A program made the translations under genes and the position numbers. The notes under the pieces are model-generated. The model was given only the letters and a program-made list of their open reading frames with translations. It ran no database searches and was not told the DNA's origin. Of a stretch of DNA of 40,979 nt, positions 17,366 through 25,674 are shown one piece after another (position 1 is the stretch's first letter; every line of letters starts with the position of its first letter). Source of the stretch: Bacteroidales bacterium (GTDB lineage Bacteria; Bacteroidota; Bacteroidia; Bacteroidales; F082); the NCBI GenBank assembly GCA_015709215.1, contig JACCQN010000031.1:1-40979 (forward strand), given 5' to 3'.

Positions 17366-17683
17366 ATGGCATTAGAAGTTACTGACAGCACTTTTGAGGA
17401 AATAGTATTAAAATCTGAAGTACCTGTAATAGTTGATTTTTGGGCAGTGTGGTGTGGCCCTTGCAGGGTGATTGGTCCTGTGGTAGAAGAAATTGGCCAA
17501 GAGTTTGGTGAAAAAGCCAAAGTAGTTAAACTCGACGTGGACAACAACAACCAAACAGCGGTGAAGTATGGCATTCGTAATATTCCTACACTGCTGTTTT
17601 TCAAAAATGGAGAGGTAGTTGATAAGCAGGTTGGCGTGGTTCCAAAGCCGGTTTTGGTTAATAAACTGGAAGCTTTACTCTAA
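17366..17683 (+). CDS. trxA: Thioredoxin
   Basis: A 105-residue cytosolic thioredoxin, full length for the family, with no signal peptide. The active-site WCGPC has Cys30 and Cys33 in VDFWAVWCGPCRV, and the cis-proline loop is in YGIRNIPTLLFFKNGE. It reduces protein disulfides in concert with thioredoxin reductase, which is not in the window. It has its own promoter-like box upstream and a strong terminator 22 bp downstream, so it is probably monocistronic. Confidence 0.96.
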   Translation: MALEVTDSTFEEIVLKSEVPVIVDFWAVWCGPCRVIGPVVEEIGQEFGEKAKVVKLDVDNNNQTAVKYGIRNIPTLLFFKNGEVVDKQVGVVPKPVLVNKLEALL

Positions 17684-17705
17684 CAAAGTTTTAAGGCATT
17701 TTATC

Positions 17706-17739
17706 AGCCCGTTGTAAAATAGCAACGGGCTTTGTTTTG
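17706..17739 (+). terminator. Intrinsic terminator after trxA
   Basis: A perfect 9-bp GC-rich stem, AGCCCGTTG (17706-17714) with CAACGGGCT (17723-17731), closes an 8-nt loop and is followed by TTGTTTTG. It lies between trxA and the DUF58 gene, whose ATG is only 11 bp after the T-rich tract. Confidence 0.85.
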
Positions 17740-17749
17740 TTTGTAAATT

Positions 17750-18685
17750 ATGGCCTATCAAATCAATCAGGAGAGCGTTAGCAGGTATAGCAGCCTCGAG
17801 TTTTTGGCACGTCAGGTGGTCGAAGGCTTTATCACTGGCATGCATAAAAGTCCTTTTCATGGCTTTTCGGTTGAGTTTGCCGAACACCGGCTCTACAATC
17901 CCGGCGAATCACTCAGAGATATCGACTGGAAGCTTTATGGCCGAACCGAAAAAATGTTTGTGAAACGCTATGAGGAAGAAACAAATCTTCGCTGCCAGCT
18001 GGTGATTGATCAATCATCGAGTATGTATTTCCCGATGAAAAACAAACCGGATATCAACGATCCTGATAAGCTGATTTTTTCTGTATATGCAGCTGCCTCC
18101 CTTATCGAAATGATGAAGCGCCAGCGTGATGCCATCGGCCTTAGTTTATTTGCTGATAAACTTCGGTTGCATACCAGGGCTAGATCAACGGTTTCGCATC
18201 AAAAACTGCTTTACAAACATCTTGAGGATTTATTACTGCCGGAGCAAGGTAAACTTAATCAAAAAACTACCACAGCGGAAGCCTTACATCAAATTGCTGA
18301 ACTGAGTCACAAGAGAAGTTTGGTGGTGATTTTTAGCGATATGCTCGATAAAATGGCACAGCAAGAGGAGCTGTTTGCGGCATTGCGTCATTTACGTTAT
18401 AACAAACACGAAGTGGTGCTTTTTCATGTGCATGATGCCCAAACAGAAATTGATCTGAATTTTGAAAACAGACCTCATCGCTTTGTTGATATGGAAACAG
18501 GTAAAGCAATCAAAATCAATCCTGTACATATTAGAGAAGCCTATCATAAAAGCCGCGAAGAAAGTAAAAAAGAATTGATGATGCGCTGTGGCCAATATCA
18601 GATTGATTATGTGGATGCCGATATCAACCAGGGTTATCATCCTGTTTTGCTGGCTTACTTACTCAAGCGGAGCAGGATGTATTGA
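17750..18685 (+). CDS. DUF58 domain protein (von Willebrand A-like)
   Basis: A 311-residue protein of the DUF58 family. The family signature YNPGESLRDIDWKLYGRTEK is at about 49-68, followed by a vWA-like metal site IDQSSSM (Asp87, Ser89, Ser91). There is no membrane segment in this member, so it is probably cytoplasmic. DUF58 proteins usually sit beside a MoxR AAA ATPase and Bat-type vWA proteins; here none is adjacent, and the gene follows the trxA terminator directly. Its promoter would have to lie within or before the trxA end, so partial read-through is likely. The partner MoxR may be encoded elsewhere. Confidence 0.88.
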   Translation: MAYQINQESVSRYSSLEFLARQVVEGFITGMHKSPFHGFSVEFAEHRLYNPGESLRDIDWKLYGRTEKMFVKRYEEETNLRCQLVIDQSSSMYFPMKNKPDINDPDKLIFSVYAAASLIEMMKRQRDAIGLSLFADKLRLHTRARSTVSHQKLLYKHLEDLLLPEQGKLNQKTTTAEALHQIAELSHKRSLVVIFSDMLDKMAQQEELFAALRHLRYNKHEVVLFHVHDAQTEIDLNFENRPHRFVDMETGKAIKINPVHIREAYHKSREESKKELMMRCGQYQIDYVDADINQGYHPVLLAYLLKRSRMY

Positions 18686-18805
18686 TATCTGAAACTTGGC
18701 GAAGCATCTTCCCCACTATCTGATTCCTAGAAACAAAATATTGACTTAAATCCTCACATCTCATTAACTATTTGCCAATATAAGTGATGACAGAAAGTTA
18801 GTTTT

Positions 18806-19531
18806 TTAGTTGGTACCAGCACTCACTTTAATACATTCACAAGTATTGTTACTTCCTTTGCAACATGCATAATAGCCAACAGAACAGGAAACTGAACAAC
18901 TTGACCAAATATCACCAACTGAACAAGATGTAGAACCAGGCCCTCCTGATGTACAGTCGGAATTACTGCCTCCTCCACCTGGAGCCTCCTTTAAACCACT
19001 TACAACATTTTCAATAAAATCATTAACAGACGTGTTTCTGTTAGCATCTTTTATATTAAAATTGCTACGTTTCATAAATGACATTTGTATTAGATGCATT
19101 ACGTCTATTTTACCTGAATATTCTTTCGCAAAATTCATTCCAGCTTCATTTTCAACCACAAATATTAGTGATGAATTCTCACTCTGAACTAGCATATGGT
19201 CTAATTCATAATCGAAAGAAAGGTTTTTATTTAATAAAAATTCACTGATTTGACTAATGTCACTAGTATCACTTGGTATAAGTGTTATCGCATTAGAATA
19301 AGTTTCTTTATTATCATCAACATTAAAGAAACAAATAATACCGTTTTGCGCTTTCACAACTGCTTTGTTCTCAATACTGTTTGCAAATACATGCTTATAA
19401 CCTTGCACCTTCTTATATGTTAAACTAGGTCTATTTAACTGAGAATTTTCAGATTTCTCACAACTTGTAAATAATACAACACTTAAAAGTGCTATCATAA
19501 AAGTAACTAATTTAATTATATTTTTTTTCAT
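18806..19531 (-). CDS. Lipoprotein with cysteine-rich C-terminal tail, unknown function
   Basis: A 241-residue protein with a lipoprotein signal peptide: basic start, hydrophobic core and lipobox FTSC with Cys24. The middle, residues 30-185, has no family I recognise. The C-terminus begins with a short Gly run (APGGGGS) and then has eight Cys in about 46 residues, in patterns such as SCSVGDIWSSCSVSC, ACC and CEC. Such tails suggest disulfide cross-links, metal binding or a maturation peptide. The gene is notably AT-rich compared with its neighbours and lies beside a decayed IS element, so it may be a recent arrival. No processing enzyme or transporter is adjacent. Confidence 0.75.
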   Translation of the reverse strand: MKKNIIKLVTFMIALLSVVLFTSCEKSENSQLNRPSLTYKKVQGYKHVFANSIENKAVVKAQNGIICFFNVDDNKETYSNAITLIPSDTSDISQISEFLLNKNLSFDYELDHMLVQSENSSLIFVVENEAGMNFAKEYSGKIDVMHLIQMSFMKRSNFNIKDANRNTSVNDFIENVVSGLKEAPGGGGSNSDCTSGGPGSTSCSVGDIWSSCSVSCSVGYYACCKGSNNTCECIKVSAGTN

Positions 19532-19724
19532 TTTGATTAATTTTATTTACCACTATCAGATTAATACTTACGCTTTTGGACATTTTAGTTATGTTAATCT
19601 ATCTAATTGTATATTAATTGATATTCTATTTTGCTTCTATATTTTAGATATTTGTGACATTCAGTTTTCCATATCTTTATGTTGCGAATATACAAAGCTA
19701 ATTAAGCCAAACAAATATAATTAA
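19532..19724. other. AT-rich upstream region of the lipoprotein gene
   Basis: An AT-rich stretch of 193 bp between the lipoprotein start and the left end of the IS element. A 63-codon forward frame at 19533-19724 is Ile/Tyr/Cys-rich, resembles no family and is most likely chance. No good -7 box is seen on the minus strand. Confidence 0.3.
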
Positions 19725-19747
19725 TCACTACTGACCGACAAAAATAA
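19725..19747. repeat. Left terminal inverted repeat of the IS4-like element
   Basis: About 23 bp starting TCACTACTGACCGACAAAAA. It pairs with the reverse complement of 21137-21159 (TCACTATTAACCGACAAAAA) with two mismatches in the first 20 bases. Confidence 0.75.
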
Positions 19748-19835
19748 TTCAGGAATTTAAAATAAATCGGGCGACAAAAGTTTCATCGCCCAAGAGGTTG
19801 TAAATTTGTTTCGCATAAAAATAATCTCTACAACC

Positions 19836-21053
19836 ATGAGCAAAGATAGCAAGAAGAATTTAGTCGGTCAGCCGATTTTCAAGCAAATCATTAAAATGTT
19901 ACCAAGAGAGCAATTTGATATATTAGTACATCAATTAGGAAGCGACCGCTTACAAGACATTTTTTTCGTGGGAACAGTTGATTGTAATGCTGTTCGGAAT
20001 ATTCTCAAGATGTGATTCAATGGGCGAAGTATGCGACAGTATGCAGGCTTTGGCAGGGAAACTGAATTATTTGGGCCCCGTCCAAAAGCACGGCAGGAGA
20101 CGCTCTGCGGGATCGGGACAACGAACTTTTCAAGTTGTATTATTTTGCGCTGATTGAGTATTTCAAGCCGCTTTTGTCGGTCAGCCGGAAAGAAAAGGTA
20201 AGTTTTGAGAAATTTTACGCATTTGACTCAACCACCATAACGTTGTTTTCGGACGTAATGAAAGGAGTTGGGCGCAACCCCAAAGGCGATGGCAAGGAAA
20301 AAGGCGGTTTAAAAGTCCACATGCTGACCGATGTACATGCCGACACTGCGGTTTTTGCCAAAATCAGCGAAGCAAAAATGCACGACAAGAAGTTTTTGCG
20401 GCATTTGAACCCCACCAAAGGCAGCATGTTGGTTTTCGACAAGGCCTAAAATTTTTATCAGCAGTTTGCAGAGTGGACGGAAGAAGGCGTATTTTTCGTG
20501 TGCAGGTTGAAAGACAATGCCAAAGCCGAATTGCAAGAAGTTCTTTTTGATAAAACCTTATGCAAAGATGAATATGGTGTGTACAGGATTGAGCATATCC
20601 ATTTGAAATACAAGAAAGACAAACAAGAGAAAACCTGTGTTTACGGCTTGTTTACTATAAAGACGAACAAGGCAGGAAATATAAATTCATCACCAACAAT
20701 TGGGAAATAACAGCCGAAGAAGTTGCTTTGATATACAAATATAGATGGACGATAGAATTGACTTTCAAAAAATTGAAACAGAATTTTCAGTTGCATTTTT
20801 TCTATTCGGAAACAGAGAACGGGATAAAAACGCAAATCTGGTGCACTTTGATAGCTCATTTGCTGCTCAATGTAATCATGGCATTATCCAAGAGCAAAAA
20901 GGCATTTTCAACCATAGCGCGGCGTTGATAAGGATACACCTGATAAGTCATTTGGACTTGGTGTGGGTAGTAACCGAGGGCAGACGCGCTTACACCAAAC
21001 GCAGGACAAGCCGCAATAAAAGTCCGACAACCGTACAAATGTCCCTCTTTTAA
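19836..21053 (+). pseudogene. IS4-family DDE transposase, broken by four frameshifts and a nonsense codon
   Basis: Joining frames rebuilds one transposase: an N-terminal DUF4372-like part (GQPIFKQIIKMLP), then YKTFFSWEQLIVMLFG, SKSTAGDALRDRDNELFK, FDSTTITLF (first catalytic Asp), VFDKA (second Asp), and YKYRWTIELTFKKLKQN, which fits the IS4 Y-x2-R-x3-E-x6-K signature and supplies the catalytic Glu. The end reads TTVQMSLF before the stop at 21051. Lesions are frameshifts near 19950, 20080, 20640 and 20920, and a TAA at 20446-20448 where DKAY is expected. The copy cannot make an active enzyme and is old. Small in-frame pieces are not separate genes. Confidence 0.85.
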
Positions 21054-21136
21054 GGGGGGGTAGGTTTTGAAATAATAGAAAATGAATTTACAAATAACTG
21101 ATTATGTGTTGTATAAAAATGAAACTGGCAACTTTT

Positions 21137-21159
21137 TAGTTTTTGTCGGTTAATAGTGA
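21137..21159. repeat. Right terminal inverted repeat of the IS4-like element
   Basis: The sequence ending TGTCGGTTAATAGTGA is the inverted partner of 19725-19747. The TTA at 21150-21152 is also the stop codon of the minus-strand ORF that ends here. Confidence 0.75.
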
Positions 21160-21368
21160 AAAGAAATAATTAAAAATATCAAAACTATCAACATGCCAAC
21201 TACCAGAACAAACCGCTGGTAACCAATTATTTTATTATCCCCTAATATTTTAATCTCTGTTTTAGTCATCATCAGATTTTTTATAACTGATTTTAATTCC
21301 AGCACTTCCTGAAAAAGATAAACGTTCCCAGCTGGAGCGGATTCCAATCCGTTCACTCGCTGATGCAA
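21150..21368 (-). CDS. Small single-helix membrane ORF, possibly truncated by the IS
   Basis: A 72-codon frame starting 10 bp after the helix-hairpin-helix gene. The N-terminal 45 residues are polar and may be coiled (VLELKSVIKNLM); residues 51-70 form one hydrophobic helix (RFVLVVGMLIVLIFLI). An internal ATG at residue 33 or 34 would leave about 40 residues. The last residues and the stop codon come from the right inverted repeat of the adjacent IS element, so the original C-terminus may have been longer. No family is recognised, and expression is not established. Confidence 0.4.
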   Translation of the reverse strand: MHQRVNGLESAPAGNVYLFQEVLELKSVIKNLMMTKTEIKILGDNKIIGYQRFVLVVGMLIVLIFLIISFHY

Positions 21369-21378
21369 GATGCATACA

Positions 21379-23526
21379 TCACAGCTTCACCCTAAGTTGA
21401 ATTTTTAGATCTGTTCGTTTATTTCCTTCAATAAGCTCAAGTCCCGTTCCAATTTCGTTGCGTGTGGCATACCAGGTTTGGCCAATTCTGGCCCAAAGAT
21501 CCATGCTTTTGTTTATGTTGTATTTTACTAGAAAATATACACGGCTTCCTTTTTCGTAGAAAGCAGGAATGGAGAAGGCATATAACACATCATTTTCGTA
21601 AGCATAAATTCTGCTGTCGTAAGTGTCGGCATCAAAAATGGCATAGCGAAGCGTGAGTTGAATCCGTTCAGTTGGCGGTCGGTAAAGAATATCCTGATAG
21701 ATTAGAAAGCCTGTGCTTTGCGGCTTTTCTTCATGTTTGTAAACAATCCATTCGGCCCTGTTCTTTAATGTAAATGAATTGCCAATACTGTAGTTGATAT
21801 GAAAACGGTAACTGTCTTTATGATAGGGCACTACATAATCAATTCGGTTCCAGGGGTCATCACTGTTAATCAGCTTTTTCTTGGTTCTGAAGCGGACATA
21901 AAAATTGGCCTTTCTGCTGATCTCATGATCCAGCTGGGCAAAATAATCATGTCCATAACTCGGGGCATCCGTTCTGAAACGCAGCCATGGAAACTGAAAA
22001 TGATCGGCATAGGCTTTTAGTTGCCAGCGTGGGGCAATAGCAGCATTTATTCCAAAATAAATACCTGTTTCGTTATTGGTACTGCTGCTTTCGGCAAAGG
22101 CATTGCTAAAATAGTTTTGATAAGATTTTTGGTAATTGCGATAAGCAATTGTTGTTGTCAAAAAACCAACGGGCTGCGCAGTAAAACCAGCAAGTCCGGC
22201 CATTCCGCCATTATCCGAACCAGCAATTTCACCAAAAAATACGATTTGCGGCAGTGTAAGTCTGAAATCAAAACCATAATTCATTAAATCGCCTTCAATC
22301 AGCTGAAATTGGTTGTATGGATAAATGCGGGGGATAAGATCAGCTTCGAGGCTGGTTTGATGAACTGTTGCACCAAGGTCGAAAAACCTTCCTTTATAGC
22401 TTAACCGTCCGCCAATCAACTGCTGTTGGATAGCATTTTTATCCAATAATTCGTTCACGGTTCGGTGCAGACCAGATTCCTGAAGACTGGTTACCACAGC
22501 AATATCGCCTGAAATAGAATCGAACTGATCAATATTGGCATCGATATTTTTAAGGGAATAGAAACCAGTAAGTTCAATACCTTTATAGCCAAATGTTGCA
22601 GCAGCTCCACGCAGGAAAAAGTTTTCGTTTACCGAAGTATTGGGTTTTAACCCTGCTCCATACCGCATTACCGAACTGGCTTCTGTTGATTTCCCAAACG
22701 AAAGGCCCGACCACATCGTAAGTCCCTGACCAAAAGCCAGGTGATAATCGCCAAGCGCCACTGCCCTTACAATTCCGAGATCAGCGGCATAAGCATGAAC
22801 GGAATAAAAATCAAAGCCCGATTTGAGCTTGTCGCCTAAAAGTTGCTGAATACTGTCGTTCACATTATCTTTAAAGAATACCTCTCCGGCATCTTTTTCC
22901 ATGGTCACGCCAGCCCTAAACTGATTACGATAGTTAAAATTATAGCGGGCATAATATTTCTCAGGACTTCCCAGATAGCGGCTATTAGGCTTAACCCACA
23001 GTGCCGAATCTGAGATGTGCTTGTAGCCTTCGCGTTGTTCCAAAACCATTTCGCTTCGTAACAATAATTGATGACGTGCATATTTGAAAACATTCTTAGC
23101 CTTGAGTTTGTATTGTGGTTTATCTGAACTCTCGATCACAGTGATTGGCTCAAGAAGTGCAATTGTTGTTTCATCAAAGCCGTCGATAGCCGACAATTCG
23201 AATTTACTTAGCATTGGACCAAAGTTTTCCAGATAAGTTTTAAGCTGCTCAAACTGATAGGTGTTGATCAGGTAAATTTCTAAAAGTTGTTCAATTTCTG
23301 CAGGATTGTTGATATTCACCGGATTTTCATACAGGAAAAAATAGGTTTCGGTAAGGTCGGTAAAGTCGAAAGATTCTTCAGAGTTCTCGGCAATGATCTC
23401 AAGTTGTTGTGAAAATCTCTCGGTTAAAACGTTGCGCAAACTATCGGCATTAGTCTGTGCTAATAAAGGGGTAAAGTACAGCAAAGAGCCAACAAAAATT
23501 GAAAAAATAAGTATTCGCTTTATCAT
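21379..23526 (-). CDS. Helix-hairpin-helix domain protein with predicted outer-membrane beta-barrel
   Basis: A 715-residue exported protein with a signal peptide ending near PLLAQ. Residues 40-140 contain ComEA-like helix-hairpin-helix units (NPVNINNPAEIEQLLEIYLIN and FELSAIDGFDETTIALL). The remaining roughly 550 residues are rich in alternating aromatic and polar strands, as in an outer-membrane barrel, ending with a strand-like LKIQLRVKL. Proteins with this layout are common in Bacteroidota but not well characterised. The ATG at 23526 begins one base after the PorV/PorQ-like gene stops, so the two are co-transcribed; a longer start at 23550 would overlap that gene. Confidence 0.8.
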   Translation of the reverse strand: MIKRILIFSIFVGSLLYFTPLLAQTNADSLRNVLTERFSQQLEIIAENSEESFDFTDLTETYFFLYENPVNINNPAEIEQLLEIYLINTYQFEQLKTYLENFGPMLSKFELSAIDGFDETTIALLEPITVIESSDKPQYKLKAKNVFKYARHQLLLRSEMVLEQREGYKHISDSALWVKPNSRYLGSPEKYYARYNFNYRNQFRAGVTMEKDAGEVFFKDNVNDSIQQLLGDKLKSGFDFYSVHAYAADLGIVRAVALGDYHLAFGQGLTMWSGLSFGKSTEASSVMRYGAGLKPNTSVNENFFLRGAAATFGYKGIELTGFYSLKNIDANIDQFDSISGDIAVVTSLQESGLHRTVNELLDKNAIQQQLIGGRLSYKGRFFDLGATVHQTSLEADLIPRIYPYNQFQLIEGDLMNYGFDFRLTLPQIVFFGEIAGSDNGGMAGLAGFTAQPVGFLTTTIAYRNYQKSYQNYFSNAFAESSSTNNETGIYFGINAAIAPRWQLKAYADHFQFPWLRFRTDAPSYGHDYFAQLDHEISRKANFYVRFRTKKKLINSDDPWNRIDYVVPYHKDSYRFHINYSIGNSFTLKNRAEWIVYKHEEKPQSTGFLIYQDILYRPPTERIQLTLRYAIFDADTYDSRIYAYENDVLYAFSIPAFYEKGSRVYFLVKYNINKSMDLWARIGQTWYATRNEIGTGLELIEGNKRTDLKIQLRVKL

Positions 23527-23527
23527 G

Positions 23528-24370
23528 CTACTTGCTATTTCTGTTACCAAACTGGATAATCAAACTCGATTGTATGCTTGTTCCCAGCACTTGATGCAGG
23601 TTTCCGGCAAGGTCAATTCTTACAGGCCCCAGATCGAAACCTGCACCAAAAGTGAAAAGGCCGGGTTGGGTGTTTATTCCTGCCCTAACAAAGAATTTTT
23701 CCAGTACAAAATACTCCAAACCTGCTCTGATGCTGGCATCGCGATCAAAGTTTTTTTCAATTTCTGCTGTTCCGATTAGTTTATCTGCAAATGCATAAGC
23801 CAATCCAAATCTTAGGATAACAGGAAGCCGTTCGTCGGTATATTCTGACAGTCGGGCTTTACCTGGATTGAAAATATAGGCTCCCGTTGTGAGTTTCTCA
23901 TTGACAGCATATTGAACGCCAAGCTCGAAAGTGATCGCGCTAAAGTTTTCGTAGCCTTCAGAAAAAGATGTGGAAAAATAGTCCAGTTTCAATCCGATGC
24001 TCAAATCCTCACCAAAAGTGCGTGCATAGCCCAGTCCAAGCATTTGCTCTTTATACAGCGTATAGCCAAATTGATTAAAACTCAAACCTAATACTCCAAA
24101 TTTGGTTGGAGCCACTACACCAGCACTTTGCAACGAAAGCTCCTGCATCAGGAAACGGTTTTCGTAGGCAATTCCCAGGGCAAAACGATCTTGAAAAGCT
24201 ATTCCTGCCGGATTATTATATAGCGACCAAAAATCACTTAAAGCTACTGATGAATTGCCCATAGCTGCTGATCTTCCGCCAACTGGTCCGATACCTTCTG
24301 CTGCTATCAGGTTAACAGAACCAGCCAGAAAAGTTAATGAAATGAGGAGTGTTCTTTTTAGAAAATTCAT
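23528..24370 (-). CDS. PorV/PorQ family outer-membrane beta-barrel protein
   Basis: A 280-residue outer-membrane protein with a signal peptide (1-23, ending LIAAEG). The family signature is at the N-terminus of the mature protein: GGRSAAMGNSSVALSDFWS followed by YNNPAGIAF, the PorV/PorQ (FadL-like) pattern. The rest consists of amphipathic strands ending in SSLIIQFGNRN. PorV and PorQ belong to the T9SS attachment machinery in Porphyromonas, but the wider family is diverse, so a T9SS role here is possible, not shown. It is the first gene of a two-gene operon with the helix-hairpin-helix barrel protein. Confidence 0.78.
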   Translation of the reverse strand: MNFLKRTLLISLTFLAGSVNLIAAEGIGPVGGRSAAMGNSSVALSDFWSLYNNPAGIAFQDRFALGIAYENRFLMQELSLQSAGVVAPTKFGVLGLSFNQFGYTLYKEQMLGLGYARTFGEDLSIGLKLDYFSTSFSEGYENFSAITFELGVQYAVNEKLTTGAYIFNPGKARLSEYTDERLPVILRFGLAYAFADKLIGTAEIEKNFDRDASIRAGLEYFVLEKFFVRAGINTQPGLFTFGAGFDLGPVRIDLAGNLHQVLGTSIQSSLIIQFGNRNSK

Positions 24371-24443
24371 ACTTTTGAAGTATTGCTGATTAGTGTTTTT
24401 AAGGTCACGAAATTAGGTTTTTTTTGAAAAAACTAAACTACCC

Positions 24444-25115
24444 ATGCTAAAAATTATTCCATTTTTGAATGAATTGGCCCAGCATAATCATAAAAGCTGG
24501 TTTGATGAAAATCGCAATTCATATCAGGAAGCACGTGCTGAATTACTTGATTTTGTTGAGAATCTATTGAAACAATTGAGTAAAGCTAATCCCTGGATGC
24601 TGGCGCTTAAACCAAACACATGTCTTTTTAGAATCAATCGGGATGTGCGTTTCTCGAAGAACAAGAATCCTTATAAAACTCATGCCGGTATTTATATGGC
24701 ACCTGGTGGGAGAAATAGCGGAAATGCTGGGTTTTATATTCATATTGAGCCATCAAAAAGCTTTATCGGTGGTGGAGTTTATGGCCCTGAACCCAATGTT
24801 TTAAAGGCCATTCGGCGGGAGATTTATTTTAATGCAGCCGCCTTTAAACAAATTGTTTTGAATGAGGGCTTTCAAAAGACATTTGGACAATTAATGGACG
24901 AGCGCCTTAAGCGGCCTCCAAAAGGATTTCCGGCTGATTTTCCGGATATGGAATGGCTCAAATATAAGCATTTTGTTGTATCACATTCGATTTCAAATGA
25001 GGATATTGGTTTTGATAAGTTATTGAATATTAGTGTGAAAGTTTGTGGGCAAATGAATCCTTTTATTGATTTTTTGAATCATGCTATTCTTAATGTGGAA
25101 GAGTTATTGCCATAA
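24444..25115 (+). CDS. DUF2461 family protein
   Basis: A 223-residue soluble protein. Family features are FLNELAQHNHKSWFDENRNSY at the start, FRINRDVRFSKNKNPYKTHAGIY in the first half and GFYIHIEPSKSFIGGGVYGP after it. These are the usual DUF2461 landmarks, and the length is normal; the function is unknown. It is divergent from the PorV/PorQ-like operon with 73 bp between starts and precedes the repeat array, with 74 bp to the first element. Confidence 0.88.
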   Translation: MLKIIPFLNELAQHNHKSWFDENRNSYQEARAELLDFVENLLKQLSKANPWMLALKPNTCLFRINRDVRFSKNKNPYKTHAGIYMAPGGRNSGNAGFYIHIEPSKSFIGGGVYGPEPNVLKAIRREIYFNAAAFKQIVLNEGFQKTFGQLMDERLKRPPKGFPADFPDMEWLKYKHFVVSHSISNEDIGFDKLLNISVKVCGQMNPFIDFLNHAILNVEELLP

Positions 25116-25171
25116 ACTGAAAAAGTACAACCATTTGCCGTTTGTTTTGTGAAATTATTCACAATTCCGTA

Positions 25172-25179
25172 TACTTTCG
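25172..25179 (+). promoter_or_regulatory. -7-like box before element copy A
   Basis: TACTTTCG, one mismatch to TAnnTTTG, ends 11 bp before the TTGGTTGG leader. A TTTG at 25146-25149 is 22 bp upstream, close to the usual -33 spacing. Confidence 0.35.
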
Positions 25180-25189
25180 CAATCTCATA

Positions 25190-25280
25190 ATTGGTTGGTT
25201 GTTTTATTAGTTTGAACTTAATGTCCTTGAGGGTTGTTTTTGGTCAATCAAAACTAAAAATTTCTTCAAGGACATCTTTA
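25190..25280 (+). ncRNA. Tandem small-RNA-like element, copy A
   Basis: The copy opens with the shared leader TTGGTTGGTTGTTTTATTAG, then GTTTGAAC, one base different from the other copies. A 10-bp perfect stem pairs ATGTCCTTGA (25221-25230) with TCAAGGACAT (25266-25275). The loop has a small inner GTTTT/AAAAC pairing. The following CTTTATC is a weak T tail. The arm differs from B-D (ATGTCC rather than ATGCCC) in both strands of the stem, so pairing is preserved by compensating change. This is the most divergent copy. Confidence 0.6.
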
Positions 25281-25447
25281 TCTGGGTAATATGTTCGTAA
25301 TTGATTAAGCTTTTACTTTTCTTGCTAAATATCATAAAATCAGACTTATAATAAATGGTGTTTAATTGATTTTGCATACTTTAACCTTATACTTTTTTGA
25401 TAATGCCGAAAACTTTATTTATCTGTTAATATATTAACATTTTGATG

Positions 25448-25455
25448 TACTTTTG
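25448..25455 (+). promoter_or_regulatory. -7 box before element copy B
   Basis: TACTTTTG is an exact match to TAnnTTTG and ends 9 bp before the leader of copy B. Transcription would then begin close to the first bases of the element. No good -33 TTTG is found at 19-21 bp. Confidence 0.45.
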
Positions 25456-25463
25456 TCGTCAAG

Positions 25464-25563
25464 ATTGGTTGGTTGTTTTATTAGTTCGAACAAATGCCCT
25501 TGAGGTTTGAATTGTTTTTGTTGTTTTTACAATTCATTTATTCCTCAAGGGCATTCCCTTTTT
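25464..25563 (+). ncRNA. Tandem small-RNA-like element, copy B
   Basis: The copy has the invariant leader with the GTTCGAAC palindrome at its end. A perfect 13-bp stem pairs AATGCCCTTGAGG (25493-25505) with CCTCAAGGGCATT (25543-25555). An inner stem TGAATTGT/ACAATTCA lies inside the loop. CCCTTTTTAG follows, so the 3' end looks like an intrinsic terminator. The inner loop differs entirely from copies C and D while the leader and outer arms are conserved. Confidence 0.7.
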
Positions 25564-25659
25564 AGTTCGGTAGCAGGACGAACTTTTGAGAAATAATCCT
25601 TATACTTTTTGTTTTCGCCCGTTAGCTTATTGTGCAATATACGGTATCCAAAATCAGGC

Positions 25660-25667
25660 TTTCTTTG
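25660..25667 (+). promoter_or_regulatory. -7-like box before element copy C
   Basis: TTTCTTTG has one mismatch to TAnnTTTG and ends 8 bp before the leader of copy C. The 8 bp in between, TCATCAAA, are almost the same as those before copy D. Confidence 0.3.
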
Positions 25668-25674
25668 TCATCAA

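Larger units (their letters stand above)
19725..21159 (+). mobile_element. Decayed IS4-family insertion sequence (~1435 bp)
   Basis: The element is bounded by imperfect terminal inverted repeats and contains one transposase reading in the plus direction, broken by frameshifts and a stop. Total size is typical for IS4-family elements. The sequence ATAATTAA occurs just outside the left end and again a few bases beyond the right end, but it is not positioned as a clean target duplication, so none is claimed. The element has inserted between the cysteine-rich lipoprotein and a small membrane ORF. Confidence 0.8.

Noticed and set aside
19717-21172. Target-site duplication ATAATTAA around the IS element
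   Set aside because: The right copy is several bases away from the inverted repeat end, and the region is AT-rich enough for chance matches.
25221-25563. Small proteins starting at the ATG of the left hairpin arm (MSLR... in A, MPLR... in B, 22 codons each)
   Set aside because: The frame is not kept: copy C stops after three codons and copy D after eight. The conserved signal is the leader and stem pairing, not a reading frame.
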